A DNA stretch of 64,000 nucleotides from Muribaculaceae bacterium (GCA_017557665.1 JAFYYI010000050.1:1-64000), one strand, 5' to 3'; positions 17,431 to 26,691 are shown, counted from the first letter of the stretch. Notes: generated from the letters alone by a model not told the origin. Program-made: numbers and translations.

Positions 17431-18345
17431 ATGGCTTATCTGGATATTAACAACGTGGTGAAACGTTATGAGGGGCACACCGCCCTGGCTGGCGTTTCCA
17501 TGCAGGTGGAGCAGGGCTGCATCTACGGTCTGTTGGGCCCCAACGGTGCCGGCAAGAGCACCCTGATCCGCATCATCAACCGCATCCTTGCTGCCGACGA
17601 GGGCACTGTGACGCTCAACGGCAAACAGATGACCGACGACGACATCACCCACATCGGCTACCTGCCCGAGGAGCGCGGCCTGTACAAGAAAATGAAGGTC
17701 GGCGACCACATCGTCTATCTGGGACGCCTCAAGGGCATGACCAAGGCCGACGCTGTGGCCTCGATGCACTGGTGGCTCGACCGCTTTGACCTCAAGGAGT
17801 GGGAAAACAAGAAGGTGGAGAACCTGTCCAAGGGTATGCAGCAGAAGGTGCAGTTCATCGGCACCGTGATCCACCGCCCGCCGCTGTTGATCTTCGACGA
17901 ACCGTTCTCGGGCTTCGACCCCGTGAATGCCGAACAGCTGAAGGTTGAGATTCTCGCCTTGCGCGACCAGGGCAGCACCATCCTGTTCTCGACCCACAAC
18001 ATGGCGTCGGTCGAGGAGGTGTGCCAGCAGATTACCCTGCTCAACCATGCACAGGTGGTGCTCACCGGCAGCGTCGACGAGGTGAAGCAACAGCACAAGA
18101 AGAACATCATCGCGGTGCAGACGCCCGACACCATCGAACCCAACCCCTCGATGTTCTCCCTGCTGCCCCCCGATCCTGTCAAGAAAGCCGAAACCCGCAT
18201 CAAGCTTGCACAGGGTGTGCAGGTGCGCGATGCCATCTCCTGGCTCAACGAGCATTACCGCCTGACGGGCTTCACCGAGGTGCTGCCCAGCATGAACGAG
18301 ATATTTATCGAGACCGTTAAATCCAATAATACTGAACAACAATGA
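17431..18345 (+). CDS. ABC transporter ATP-binding protein (NatA-like, DUF4162 C terminus)
   Basis: This 304-residue ATPase has a Walker A motif GPNGAGKST near residues 36-44, the signature LSKGMQQKV, and the Walker B region LLIFDEPFSGFDP. The C-terminal 85 residues form the DUF4162 tail seen in NatA-type exporters. The stop overlaps the start of the permease gene by 4 bp, so translation is probably coupled. The NatAB family has been linked to Na+ extrusion, but most members are unassigned. Confidence 0.9.
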   Translation: MAYLDINNVVKRYEGHTALAGVSMQVEQGCIYGLLGPNGAGKSTLIRIINRILAADEGTVTLNGKQMTDDDITHIGYLPEERGLYKKMKVGDHIVYLGRLKGMTKADAVASMHWWLDRFDLKEWENKKVENLSKGMQQKVQFIGTVIHRPPLLIFDEPFSGFDPVNAEQLKVEILALRDQGSTILFSTHNMASVEEVCQQITLLNHAQVVLTGSVDEVKQQHKKNIIAVQTPDTIEPNPSMFSLLPPDPVKKAETRIKLAQGVQVRDAISWLNEHYRLTGFTEVLPSMNEIFIETVKSNNTEQQ

Positions 18346-19646
18346 ATAAGCTTCGCCTCATCATCGCCCGTGAATATATGTCGATTGTCGGGCGCAAGTC
18401 ATTCATCTTCATGACCCTGGGCTTGCCCCTGCTGTTTATCCTCATCATGGCCGTTCCCATCGGGTTGGCCTATCTCAACGACAAGGGCAGTGACACCCAA
18501 CAGATTGCCGTCATCGACGAGACGGGCCGCTATGCCGCCGCACTCAAGAGCGACGACATGTACAACTTTGTCGCCATCAAGGGTGACACCGTGACCAACG
18601 CCCGCGAGTTCTATGAAAAGGCCAATGGCTCTCTTGACGCCATCATCATCATCCCACGCGACGTGGACAGCACAGGAGTGGTGAACATCTTCAGCGAGGG
18701 AACTATCACCCCTGCCCTGGTGTCCAGCGTGCGTAGCGTCATCTCGGATACCATCCAGAGTGCCCATCTCACCGACATGGGTATCCCCAACCTGCAAGAG
18801 ATGGTCAATAAGGCACACATCAATGTGGACGTGCGCTCGATCAAGTGGAGCGAAGAGGGCGAGCAGGAGTCCTCGACTGGTGCCGCTATGGGACTGGGAT
18901 TGATGCTCTCGATCTTCACCTATATGTTTGTGCTCATGTATGGCGCAATGATCATGAACAGCGTTATTGAGGAGAAAACCAACCGCATCGTTGAGGTCGT
19001 TGTGAGCAGTTGCCGACCGTTCCAGTTGATGTTGGGCAAAATTATCGGTGTGGGCCTCGTGGGCCTGACCCAGATGCTTATCTGGATTGTGCTTCTCGTG
19101 GTTGTTGCCATGGTAGCCGGCAGTGCATTGGGGATTGGCAATGTATCACCCGACGCTGTGTCACCCGAGGCATTGGCTTCGGCAAAGGATATGGGAGCCA
19201 TCGAGAGCATTGTGCGTGAGACGCTCTCAATCAATTATGTCCCCATCATTGTGAACTTCATTCTTTACTTCATTGGCGGTTACATGCTTTACAGCGCGCT
19301 GTTTGCGGGACTGGGTTCAGCAGTGGACCAGGCCAGTGATTCCTCACAGTTCACGACCCCTGTCATCCTGATTATGCTCATCGCCTTCTATGCCGGCATG
19401 GCTTGCATGGAGAATCCCTCAGGTCCCACCGCAGTTTGGTGCTCCATCATCCCGTTCACCTCGCCTGTGGTGATGATGATCAGGTTGCCCTTCGGCGTAT
19501 CCTTCTGGCAATTGGCATTGAGCCTTGCGTTGCTCTTTGGCACCGCGCTGTTCATCACCTGGCTGGCAGCCCGCATCTATCGCCGCGGCATTCTGCACTA
19601 CGGCAAGAAGGCCAGCTTCGGCGACCTCTTCAAGTGGATGAAGTGA
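18342..19646 (+). CDS. ABC-2 type transporter permease (NatB-like)
   Basis: This 434-residue permease has one N-terminal helix (FIFMTLGLPLLFILIMAVPIG), then a large extracytoplasmic loop (about residues 45-180). Five or six helices follow, starting GLMLSIFTYMFVLMYGAMIM. The conserved EEKTNRIVEVVVSSCRPFQLMLGK segment is typical of the family. It overlaps the NatA-like ATPase gene by 4 bp. The substrate is unknown. Confidence 0.9.
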   Translation: MNKLRLIIAREYMSIVGRKSFIFMTLGLPLLFILIMAVPIGLAYLNDKGSDTQQIAVIDETGRYAAALKSDDMYNFVAIKGDTVTNAREFYEKANGSLDAIIIIPRDVDSTGVVNIFSEGTITPALVSSVRSVISDTIQSAHLTDMGIPNLQEMVNKAHINVDVRSIKWSEEGEQESSTGAAMGLGLMLSIFTYMFVLMYGAMIMNSVIEEKTNRIVEVVVSSCRPFQLMLGKIIGVGLVGLTQMLIWIVLLVVVAMVAGSALGIGNVSPDAVSPEALASAKDMGAIESIVRETLSINYVPIIVNFILYFIGGYMLYSALFAGLGSAVDQASDSSQFTTPVILIMLIAFYAGMACMENPSGPTAVWCSIIPFTSPVVMMIRLPFGVSFWQLALSLALLFGTALFITWLAARIYRRGILHYGKKASFGDLFKWMK

Positions 19647-19686
19647 ACTTAACCATCCAGAATATCTAGAAAAGAAGACAAGACAA

Positions 19687-20139
19687 ATGAGAATCGTAAT
19701 ACAACGTGTGACCGAGGCTTCGGTCACTATCGATGGCAAGATTCACGGCGCCATCAGCCACGGGCTGATGGTGCTTGTGGGTGTACGCGAGGGTGACACC
19801 CTCGACGACATGCGCTGGCTAGCGCAGAAGACAGTGAACCTGCGCATCTTTGACGACGAGCAGGGTGTGATGAACCGCAGCATCATCGACGCGGGAGGCG
19901 AGATACTGGCCATCAGCCAGTTTACCCTCAACGCCTCGACCAAGAAAGGCAATCGTCCGTCCTATATTCATGCTGCCGGCCATGACGTGGCCGTGCCGCT
20001 GTATGATGCCTATTGTGACGAGTTGGCACAACTGTTGGGCAAACCCACGCAACGCGGCGTGTTCGGCGCCGAGATGCAGGTGTCGCTCATCAACGATGGC
20101 CCGGTGACCATCATCATCGACTCACGCCTCAAGGAATGA
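19687..20139 (+). CDS. dtd: D-aminoacyl-tRNA deacylase
   Basis: This 150-residue protein is full length for DTD. It starts MRIVIQRVTEASVTIDG and contains the two family motifs, SQFTLNA near residues 77-83 and NDGPVT near 138-143, which carries the Gly-Pro pair that enforces chirality. It hydrolyses D-aminoacyl- and glycyl-tRNA in the cytoplasm. It lies 40 bp after the permease gene and could be read from the same transcript. Confidence 0.96.
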   Translation: MRIVIQRVTEASVTIDGKIHGAISHGLMVLVGVREGDTLDDMRWLAQKTVNLRIFDDEQGVMNRSIIDAGGEILAISQFTLNASTKKGNRPSYIHAAGHDVAVPLYDAYCDELAQLLGKPTQRGVFGAEMQVSLINDGPVTIIIDSRLKE

Positions 20140-20190
20140 GCGCGGAGCAGTTTTCTGGACTCGGATATCATGAGAATGAAATAAAGTAAC

Positions 20191-20198
20191 TATCTTTG
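20191..20198 (+). promoter_or_regulatory. -7 element of nadK, giving a nearly leaderless mRNA
   Basis: TATCTTTG matches TAnnTTTG and ends 5 bp before the GTG start of nadK. Transcription would begin at or within a few bases of the start codon. Confidence 0.55.
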
Positions 20199-20203
20199 CC
20201 TCT

Positions 20204-21067
20204 GTGAAACAGATAGTAATCTTCGGTAACCGTTACCAGCAGGACGACAGCACCACGGTGCTCGCGCTGCTGGATTACCTGCGTGACAGCGGCCTGCAGG
20301 TAGCTGTCGAACGCGAATACCTGCAATACCTGTATGGTGAACAGGAAACAGATATCCCAGCCTTTGACGCCAGCCAAGTGCCCGATGCCGACATGGCGTT
20401 CTCGTTGGGTGGTGACGGCACCTTCCTGACAACAGCCATGTGGGTCTCCCGAAAGGGGATGCCAATCCTGGGTATCAACCTGGGGCATTTGGGCTACCTG
20501 ACCACCGGGCGCCTTGACAAGGACAGTCACATGATCGATGATGTGCTGGCTGGCAACTACCGCATCGAGGAGCGCACGATGCTGCAAGTGCAGTGTGACC
20601 AGGTTGACATACAGCATCCCTGGGCCTTGAACGAGATTGCCATCCTGAGGCACGACACGTCGTCGATGCTGGATATGGAAACCAAGCTGCGCAGCCACGA
20701 GCTCACAACCTACCGCGGCGACGGACTGATTATCAGCACTCCGACAGGGTCCACAGCCTACAACATGAGTGTTGGAGGCCCCATCCTGGAACCGACAACC
20801 GCATGCCTGGTGCTGTCGCCCATTTCACCCCACTCGCTGACGATGCGTCCTCTCGTGGTGCGTGACGACAGCGAGATTGTGGTTCGCACCCGCTCCCGTG
20901 CGTCCCAGTATGAGGTGAGTATCGACGGTGAGGTCACCTTGTGCCCCTCGGGTTCAACATTGACCATCAGCCGCGCCCCACACTGCGCACGCGTGGTTCA
21001 ACAGCAAAGCAACAATTTTGCCAGCACTTTGCGCCAGAAACTGCTGTGGGGCACCGACCAGCGTTAA
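20204..21067 (+). CDS. nadK: NAD kinase
   Basis: This 287-residue protein has the kinase motif GGDGTFL at residues 69-75 and the NAD-binding motif TPTGSTAYNMSVGGPI near 183-198. It phosphorylates NAD to NADP using ATP. The start codon is GTG, chosen because KQIVIFGNRY is the usual N-terminal strand and the -7 promoter element ends 5 bp upstream. It ends at a strong bidirectional terminator shared with the convergent glycosyltransferase. Confidence 0.95.
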   Translation: MKQIVIFGNRYQQDDSTTVLALLDYLRDSGLQVAVEREYLQYLYGEQETDIPAFDASQVPDADMAFSLGGDGTFLTTAMWVSRKGMPILGINLGHLGYLTTGRLDKDSHMIDDVLAGNYRIEERTMLQVQCDQVDIQHPWALNEIAILRHDTSSMLDMETKLRSHELTTYRGDGLIISTPTGSTAYNMSVGGPILEPTTACLVLSPISPHSLTMRPLVVRDDSEIVVRTRSRASQYEVSIDGEVTLCPSGSTLTISRAPHCARVVQQQSNNFASTLRQKLLWGTDQR

Positions 21068-21087
21068 CCCTAATCAGTTGAAATAAA

Positions 21088-21132
21088 AAACAACACGGCG
21101 ACAGACGCTAAAGCCTGCCGCCGTGTGTTTTA
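21088..21132. terminator. Bidirectional terminator of nadK and the glycosyltransferase gene
   Basis: ACACGGCG (21093-21100) pairs with CGCCGTGT (21119-21126), with further pairing inside. GTTTT follows on the plus strand, and the other side reads TTGTTTTTTATTT on the minus strand, so it can work both ways. Confidence 0.8.
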
Positions 21133-21156
21133 TCCACTGCAGTGTCGGTCTCGGGA

Positions 21157-22299
21157 TTATTCCTTAAACAACCTGCGGTGCATCAATACCGAACGGTAGA
21201 TGTGAATCATGTGATCGGCGAGAACCTTGCCCGTGAAGCGCTCGCTGTTAGCGCGTGCCGCTTGCAGGATTTCGGCTACCTTGTTCTCGTCCTCCAAGAC
21301 ATCACTCAACAGGTCGGCGCCCTCTTGATAGGTGTTGTAGTAGATGGCACCGTCGCCGCCAAACTCCCTGGCCCTGGGTGAATCCTTGCAGATGACCAAG
21401 GCACCCGTTCGCTGGGCGTTGATGAGTTTATAGAGGTCACGCATACGATCGGTATTGGGGATGATAACCGCTTGAGCCATACGGGCCACAGCAGTAAGGT
21501 CGGCGTGATGCACCTTGTCCACCTGTTTGAAACGATGGAAGATGTGCAGGTCATGAGCCTGTTCCTTAACCACGTGGTCAAAGTGATTGGTACGGTAACC
21601 CAACATGACAATCGAGATCTTGCGGTTGCGCAACTCGTGGATGAGCTGCATGGCCTCCTTGAGGTTGTCGTCAGCATCCATACGTCCCTTGTAGAGGATG
21701 AAACGCTCAGGGAGATGGTATTTCTCTCGCAGGATTTCGAACATGTTCTCGGGCACAGAGTCATCACAACCATCATAGAAACACGGATAAACCACCTCCA
21801 CATTGTCGGGATTCACGTGATAATGGTCGATAATGATTTGACGGTCAACCTCGCTAAGGGCAATCACACGCTTGGCGAGCTTGCAGGCCTTGCGTGCACG
21901 ACGTTGCATCATCATGCGCTGAATCCATCCGCCGGCACTCTTGTACAAGGGATCGGTCATCGTGAACACCGTGGGGAAGCTGCTGCCATTGAAACCTGAC
22001 GCCAGTCCATCGTCAATGCCATGGAAAGTGTTGACGCCATGTGCCTTGGCCGAGCGTACGATTCCTGTTCCGGTGTACCAACGGTTTTTGTTATGGATAT
22101 GATTGCGAGGGAATTTCACACGCACGCTATCCTCATTGAACAGCGCTGTGAGGCGCTTGTTCTGCTCATTTTTCGGTGAGTAGAGGATATAGTAATTGTC
22201 GGGATAATAAGTGGCCAACGCCTTGACAAGAATGCGTCCATAATAGGATGTATCATTATTGTCCATTATAATCTTACGGCCGCCGTAACCTACTACCAT
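21157..22299 (-). CDS. Glycosyltransferase, GT4-like (glycosyl transferases group 1)
   Basis: This 380-residue protein has the two-lobed GT-B pattern. The N-terminal half contains MTDPLYKS and the linker VIALSEVDRQIIIDHYHV. The C-terminal half starts ERFILYKGRMDADDNLKEAM and ends with the nucleotide-sugar region NTDRMRDLYKLINAQRTGALVICKDSPRAREFGGDGAIYY in two parts. In this second region the usual E-x7-E motif is altered (RDLYKLINAQ), and this needs care when assigning activity. It may add a sugar to an envelope glycan. It stands alone. Confidence 0.8.
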   Translation of the reverse strand: MVVGYGGRKIIMDNNDTSYYGRILVKALATYYPDNYYILYSPKNEQNKRLTALFNEDSVRVKFPRNHIHNKNRWYTGTGIVRSAKAHGVNTFHGIDDGLASGFNGSSFPTVFTMTDPLYKSAGGWIQRMMMQRRARKACKLAKRVIALSEVDRQIIIDHYHVNPDNVEVVYPCFYDGCDDSVPENMFEILREKYHLPERFILYKGRMDADDNLKEAMQLIHELRNRKISIVMLGYRTNHFDHVVKEQAHDLHIFHRFKQVDKVHHADLTAVARMAQAVIIPNTDRMRDLYKLINAQRTGALVICKDSPRAREFGGDGAIYYNTYQEGADLLSDVLEDENKVAEILQAARANSERFTGKVLADHMIHIYRSVLMHRRLFKE

Positions 22300-22375
22300 A
22301 ATTAATAAATTAGTTATTTATTTTCAGATAAAATTTCTATTTATACAAGCACTTTGTCGATATTCCGACAATCTG

Positions 22376-22383
22376 CAAAGTTA
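22376..22383 (-). promoter_or_regulatory. -7 element of the glycosyltransferase gene
   Basis: TAACTTTG on the minus strand matches TAnnTTTG and lies about 75 bp upstream of the start codon. Confidence 0.5.
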
Positions 22384-22437
22384 GCATATTTTTTTCATTT
22401 TATGTTGAATTAGAGCCAGTTTTTTGATGATTTGAGT

Positions 22438-22445
22438 TAACTTTG
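22438..22445 (+). promoter_or_regulatory. -7 element of the DUF4923 lipoprotein gene
   Basis: TAACTTTG matches TAnnTTTG. It overlaps an in-frame upstream start at 22443, which therefore cannot be the real start, and supports translation from the ATG at 22464. Confidence 0.6.
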
Positions 22446-22463
22446 CCGACAAAAGATGAAATC

Positions 22464-23069
22464 ATGAGACATTTAATGACTTTATTGTGTGCTCTGCTAT
22501 TCATGTCGTCTTGTGCGACTTCCAGGCATCATGCACACCAGACAGATTTGAATCCTGACGAGGTTTTTACCGTTACCGAAGAAGATATCGCGTCGGAGAC
22601 ACAGAAGATTAACCGCAGCATCAGCGGCAAATGGACCTATAGCGGTCCGAGCGTAGACGTGAGCGGCAAGAATGTTCTGGCAGGCATTGGCAAACCCATC
22701 GCCAAAGGCAAACTCAAGAGTAAACTCAAAAACGCCTACAAGAAATTGGGTTTGAACAAGGTACGCCCCGAATTTGTCTTCGATGAGGACGGCACCTGCG
22801 CCATCAGGTTGTTTGGAGTGAGCCTCAATGGCACGTACAACTATTCTCCATCGAGTGACGCCATCACCCTGAAGTGGCATGGCGTGCCCTTGAATGCCCG
22901 TCTGAAACGTGACGGCAAGAAGAAGCTGCAACTCACCTTTGGTGCCGACAAACTCCTGAAACTCTTCTCCTTCTTCAGCAGATTTACCGATAACTCGGCG
23001 CTCAAGGCACTATCCACCTTGCTGGACAACTACGAGGACGTGATGGTGGGCTTTGAGCTCAAGAAGTGA
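22464..23069 (+). CDS. DUF4923 family lipoprotein
   Basis: The 201-residue protein begins MRHLMTLLCALLFMSSCATS, a lipoprotein signal with lipobox MSSC. The mature part has the DUF4923 pattern: ISGKWTYSGPSV, an alternating small/charged stretch around the cysteine-less linker KNAYKKLGLNKVRPEFVF, and lipocalin-like strands FDEDGTCAIRLFGVSLNGTYNY and ITLKWHGVPLNARL. A paralogue is encoded at 54338-55033. These are envelope proteins of unknown function found mainly in Bacteroidales. It ends at a bidirectional terminator. Confidence 0.85.
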   Translation: MRHLMTLLCALLFMSSCATSRHHAHQTDLNPDEVFTVTEEDIASETQKINRSISGKWTYSGPSVDVSGKNVLAGIGKPIAKGKLKSKLKNAYKKLGLNKVRPEFVFDEDGTCAIRLFGVSLNGTYNYSPSSDAITLKWHGVPLNARLKRDGKKKLQLTFGADKLLKLFSFFSRFTDNSALKALSTLLDNYEDVMVGFELKK

Positions 23070-23099
23070 GCGACACCAGGCCTAAAGTGACAGACAATA

Positions 23100-23138
23100 C
23101 AAGAGAGGACCCCGACATTGGGATCCTCTCTTGATTTT
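23100..23138. terminator. Bidirectional terminator
   Basis: CAAGAGAGGA (23100-23109) pairs exactly with TCCTCTCTTG (23124-23133), extended inward by CCC/GGG, and ATTTTAT follows. It separates two convergent genes. Confidence 0.8.
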
Positions 23139-23153
23139 ATCATGTGCTTCTAT

Positions 23154-23750
23154 TTATCGGCGCGGGGGCCTGTTCATGTTCCTCTTGCCTTCCTTAACGG
23201 CCTGGCTCTTGTTCATCATCGTGCCAGAGCGTCCGGGCTGGCTTCTGTTAACGGGAGCGCTCACGCTGGGTTTGGGCTGCGACCTGTTGTCGGGAGCACC
23301 AAATGTGCGTCCGTTGTAAGCGCTGTGGTCGAAGTAGCGGTTAGAACCCTTGTACACCTGATATCCGGGAGGAGCTGCATTGTAGAAGCGGTTCTTGGGA
23401 TAACGGTTGTAGATGGTGAAGACGAACTTCTTGTTCTCCCACTGAACGGGGCGATAGAAGTATTCAAGTGATAAATACATCTGGTACTGTGCGGGCGAGA
23501 GCACATAGTGCAGCTCGTTGTTGCGGCGTGTCCAGAAAGTGCCGAAGATGTCATCATACACGTCAAGGCACATGATATAGTCCATGTTGATTTCAAATAC
23601 GGCATTATACTGGTCGGCACTCAGTGCCAGCTCGTAGGCCATCTTGTCGGTCAGGAAGAAAGCCTGATCGCGGGCCGACTTGTAACTCATCGCGTTGGCG
23701 GCCGACACGAGGGTCAGCATTGCCACCATTGTTAAGATAAAGCGTTTCAT
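23154..23750 (-). CDS. Secreted hypothetical protein of a Bacteroidales family
   Basis: This 198-residue protein has a signal peptide (residues 1-20, ending ANA). A helical first half follows, with ARDQAFFLTDKMAYELALSADQYNAVFEINMDY in two parts and an aromatic stretch FGTFWTRRNNELHYVLSPAQYQMYLSLEYFY. The tail from about residue 140 is basic and disordered, rich in N, R, S and P. The first half resembles short Bacteroidales secreted proteins with unknown function that follow the pattern DKMAYELxL. No catalytic motif is seen. Confidence 0.65.
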   Translation of the reverse strand: MKRFILTMVAMLTLVSAANAMSYKSARDQAFFLTDKMAYELALSADQYNAVFEINMDYIMCLDVYDDIFGTFWTRRNNELHYVLSPAQYQMYLSLEYFYRPVQWENKKFVFTIYNRYPKNRFYNAAPPGYQVYKGSNRYFDHSAYNGRTFGAPDNRSQPKPSVSAPVNRSQPGRSGTMMNKSQAVKEGKRNMNRPPRR

Positions 23751-23790
23751 AGTGCGTATGTTTTTAGACGTTATTAATTGTTTGTTGCCT

Positions 23791-23822
23791 CAAAATTAGT
23801 CTTCTCAATGACTACTTGCAAA
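23791..23822 (-). promoter_or_regulatory. Promoter of the secreted hypothetical gene
   Basis: On the minus strand TTTG (23819-23822) and TAATTTTG (23791-23798) are exactly 20 bp apart. This is a textbook Bacteroidetes promoter, 41 bp before the start codon. Confidence 0.75.
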
Positions 23823-24007
23823 TTTTTTAGACAAATATTCATAAATAATAGACTAATCACCCGTGAATCTGCATAATTTGTGCCACTTGAAGGCAGAAAA
23901 TGGCATAAATACCTGTCGAGCAGTCGATAAGACTTATTTCATAGACAAAAGCCTCGTTTTTCCTGTTTATTTTTAAAGGTTGTTTCCTGTGTTTCGGGGT
24001 TTATTTG

Positions 24008-24015
24008 TAATTTTG
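24008..24015 (+). promoter_or_regulatory. -7 element of the GH3-family gene, giving a nearly leaderless mRNA
   Basis: TAATTTTG matches TAnnTTTG and ends 5 bp before the start codon at 24021, so the transcript is predicted to have almost no 5' leader. Confidence 0.55.
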
Positions 24016-24020
24016 CCGAT

Positions 24021-25535
24021 ATGATCAATTTCACGCCATTGTTGAGAAACCATCTTGTGGGGCGCTTGAAAGAGCATGCGCGCTACATCGACCATGCCGA
24101 TGCCGTCCAGCAGGGCGAACTGGTGCGCCTCATCGAGAAGGCATCGCTCACACGTATCGGGCGGAAGTATGACTTCTCATCGATACGTACCTACCAGCAG
24201 TTTGCCTCCACCTTGCCATTGTACAGTTACGAGGACCTGGAGCCGCAGATCATGCGCATGGTCAATGGCACCAAAGACGAATTGTGGCCGGGCCGTTGTG
24301 TGAACTTCGCACAGTCGTCAGGCACAAGTGGCCGCAGCAAGTACATTCCCATCACGCGTGAATCGTTCAAGTGGAACCACTATCAAGGCACAAGCGACGT
24401 GGTGTCCCACTATCTGAACCTGAATCCCGAGAGCCGCCTCTTCTCGGGCAAAGCCTTTATCCTGGGCGGGAGCTTCGCCAATAACCTGCAACTCAAACCA
24501 GGCGTCAGGGTGGGCGACTTGAGCGCCAACCTCATCGAGAACATGAATCCGCTGGCCAACCTGGCGCGTATCCCCAGCCTTAAGGTGGCGCTCATGGAAG
24601 ATTGGACTGAGAAACTGCCTCTCCTTGTCGATGCCTCAATAGGGCAAAACGTGACCAACTTGAGCGGTGTGCCCTCATGGTTCCTCACCGTGCTGCGAGA
24701 GGTGCTCAAGAAGACGGGCAAGTCGTGCATCCATGAGGTGTGGCCCAATCTGGAGGTGTTCTTCCACGGCGGCATCGCCTTTGAACCCTACAGGCAGCAG
24801 TACGAGGCCATCTGCGACATGGACAAGATGCACTTCCTGAACAACTACAATGCCAGCGAGGGCTTCTTTGCGGTGCAGAGTGCTTGGGAGAGTACAGCAA
24901 TGCTGTTGCTGCTTGATGTGGGCGTGTTCTACGAGTTTTTGCCTGTTGAAGAAAGCGACAGCGAGACTCCCGAGGTTTACCCCATCTGGGAAATCGAACA
25001 GGGCCGCACCTACGAGCTGATCATTACCGCAGCCAACGGCCTGTGGCGCTATCGCCTGGGCGACACAGTGACCATCGAGCAACTCAACCCGGTCAAAATC
25101 TCCATCGCTGGCCGCACCCACAGTTTTATCAACGCCTTCGGTGAGGAGCTGATGGTTCACAATGCTGAACACGCCATCACAATGGCAGCGCAAGAGACTG
25201 ACACCGAGGTACTTAATTATACCGCCGCTCCAGTCTACTCCCAAGGGAATGAGCGCGGCCGTCATCAGTGGCTCATTGAGTTTGCCCGTGAGCCCAAGGA
25301 CAAGGAGCGCTTCATGGAGCTACTTGACCAGCACCTGCGTGAGGTGAACAGCGACTACGACGCGAAGCGGTCGGGCGACATCTTCCTTGACGGGCCGTCG
25401 CTGGTTATCGCTCCCGCCGGCTTGTTTGACCGATGGCTGGCTTCCACCGGCAAACTCGGAGGTCAACGCAAAGTGCCCCGCCTGAACAACAACCGCGACA
25501 TCATCGAGCAGATGCTTGCCCTGATGAATCATTAA
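24021..25535 (+). CDS. GH3 auxin-responsive-promoter family protein (acyl-adenylate amino acid ligase-like)
   Basis: This 504-residue protein matches the bacterial GH3 family. It has the ATP-binding motif AQSSGTSGRSKYIPIT near residues 97-112, a second conserved region NYNASEGFFAVQ near 275-286, and the hinge region YRLGDTVTIEQL. GH3 enzymes adenylate carboxylic acids and may transfer them to amino acids. In plants they conjugate auxin and jasmonate, while the substrate in gut Bacteroidales is not known. The gene is 22 bp upstream of an unrelated YhcG-like nuclease gene. Confidence 0.9.
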   Translation: MINFTPLLRNHLVGRLKEHARYIDHADAVQQGELVRLIEKASLTRIGRKYDFSSIRTYQQFASTLPLYSYEDLEPQIMRMVNGTKDELWPGRCVNFAQSSGTSGRSKYIPITRESFKWNHYQGTSDVVSHYLNLNPESRLFSGKAFILGGSFANNLQLKPGVRVGDLSANLIENMNPLANLARIPSLKVALMEDWTEKLPLLVDASIGQNVTNLSGVPSWFLTVLREVLKKTGKSCIHEVWPNLEVFFHGGIAFEPYRQQYEAICDMDKMHFLNNYNASEGFFAVQSAWESTAMLLLLDVGVFYEFLPVEESDSETPEVYPIWEIEQGRTYELIITAANGLWRYRLGDTVTIEQLNPVKISIAGRTHSFINAFGEELMVHNAEHAITMAAQETDTEVLNYTAAPVYSQGNERGRHQWLIEFAREPKDKERFMELLDQHLREVNSDYDAKRSGDIFLDGPSLVIAPAGLFDRWLASTGKLGGQRKVPRLNNNRDIIEQMLALMNH

Positions 25536-25557
25536 GAGGACGATATCAGTTAAAAAC

Positions 25558-26613
25558 ATGGAAGATATGTCTGACAAAAGCATACAGAATGTAACATCTC
25601 AAGCACTGCTGCAAGACCTGCGGCATATCATTGAGCAGGCCCGAATTCGTGTCGCTACACACGCCAATAGCGAACTGACGATGATGTATTGGCATATTGG
25701 ACAACGCATCAACCGGGAAGTGCTTGGTATGCAGCGTGCTGAGTACGGGAAACAGATTGTTGCGACTGTGTCGCAGCGGTTACAGGAGGAATTTGGTGCC
25801 AAAGGATTTGATTTGCGAAATATTCAGCGTATGATACAATTCGCTGGATTATTTCCTGACGGTAAAATTGTGTCGCAACTTGCGACGCAATTGTCTTGGT
25901 CACATTTTCTGGAGGTCTTACCCTTGAAAGACAGCTTGCAGCGGGAATTCTATATTACGATGGCTGCCGCTGAAAAATGGGGCCGTAACAGGCTTCGAAA
26001 AGAAATCGACGCCATGATATATGAGCGCACTGCCATCAGTTCAAAGCCCGAAGTAGTAATCAAGCATGATTTGGCATCTCTTCGTGACAATGCCATAATG
26101 TCTCCTGACTTGGTTTTTAAGAGCCCTTATTTCCTGGAATTCACTGGATTAACTGGCGCCTATAGTGAGCGGGATCTGGAAAGTGCCCTCATTGCTCATC
26201 TGGAGCAGTTCATTATTGAGTTGGGCTGTGGCTTTAGTTTTGTCGCTCGGCAGAAGAGGATGATAATAGATGGTGAGGACTTCTATCTTGACTTGCTGTT
26301 CTATCATCGTCGATTGCACCGGTTGATTGCTATTGATTTGAAATTAGGTCATTTCAGGGCTCAATATAAGGGGCAAATGGAATTGTATTTGCGCTGGCTC
26401 GAAGCCAACGAAATGGAAACTGGAGAAGAGACACCGTTGGGACTGCTGCTGTGTACTGAAGGCGGAGAAGAACAAATAGAACTCCTACAACTCGATAAAT
26501 CCGGAATCAAAGTCGCCCAGTATATGACGGAGTTACCTCCACGGGAGCTGCTGCAAAATCAAATAAAGAAGTCATTAGCTGCTGCTAAACTTCAATTAGA
26601 CAACAATATATGA
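25558..26613 (+). CDS. YhcG-like PDDEXK nuclease (DUF1016)
   Basis: This 351-residue protein has an N-terminal DUF1016 helical domain (residues 10-170, with MMYWHIGQRINREV and LSWSHFLEVLPLKD). A C-terminal PDDEXK-like nuclease domain follows, with the active-site stretch DFYLDLLFYHRRLHRLIAID and the following LKLGHFRAQYKGQMELYL. Its base composition is AT-richer than its neighbours, which suggests gain by transfer. The family occurs in defence islands, beside restriction systems, and alone; no partner gene is seen here. The start may be the second ATG at 25567. Confidence 0.88.
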   Translation: MEDMSDKSIQNVTSQALLQDLRHIIEQARIRVATHANSELTMMYWHIGQRINREVLGMQRAEYGKQIVATVSQRLQEEFGAKGFDLRNIQRMIQFAGLFPDGKIVSQLATQLSWSHFLEVLPLKDSLQREFYITMAAAEKWGRNRLRKEIDAMIYERTAISSKPEVVIKHDLASLRDNAIMSPDLVFKSPYFLEFTGLTGAYSERDLESALIAHLEQFIIELGCGFSFVARQKRMIIDGEDFYLDLLFYHRRLHRLIAIDLKLGHFRAQYKGQMELYLRWLEANEMETGEETPLGLLLCTEGGEEQIELLQLDKSGIKVAQYMTELPPRELLQNQIKKSLAAAKLQLDNNI

Positions 26614-26691
26614 GTCCACTAATTGAAAAGGGCGTCTGCAATTCCTTTAAAAACGCGATAATAGATAGTCAGGGAAAGTAACATCATCGTT

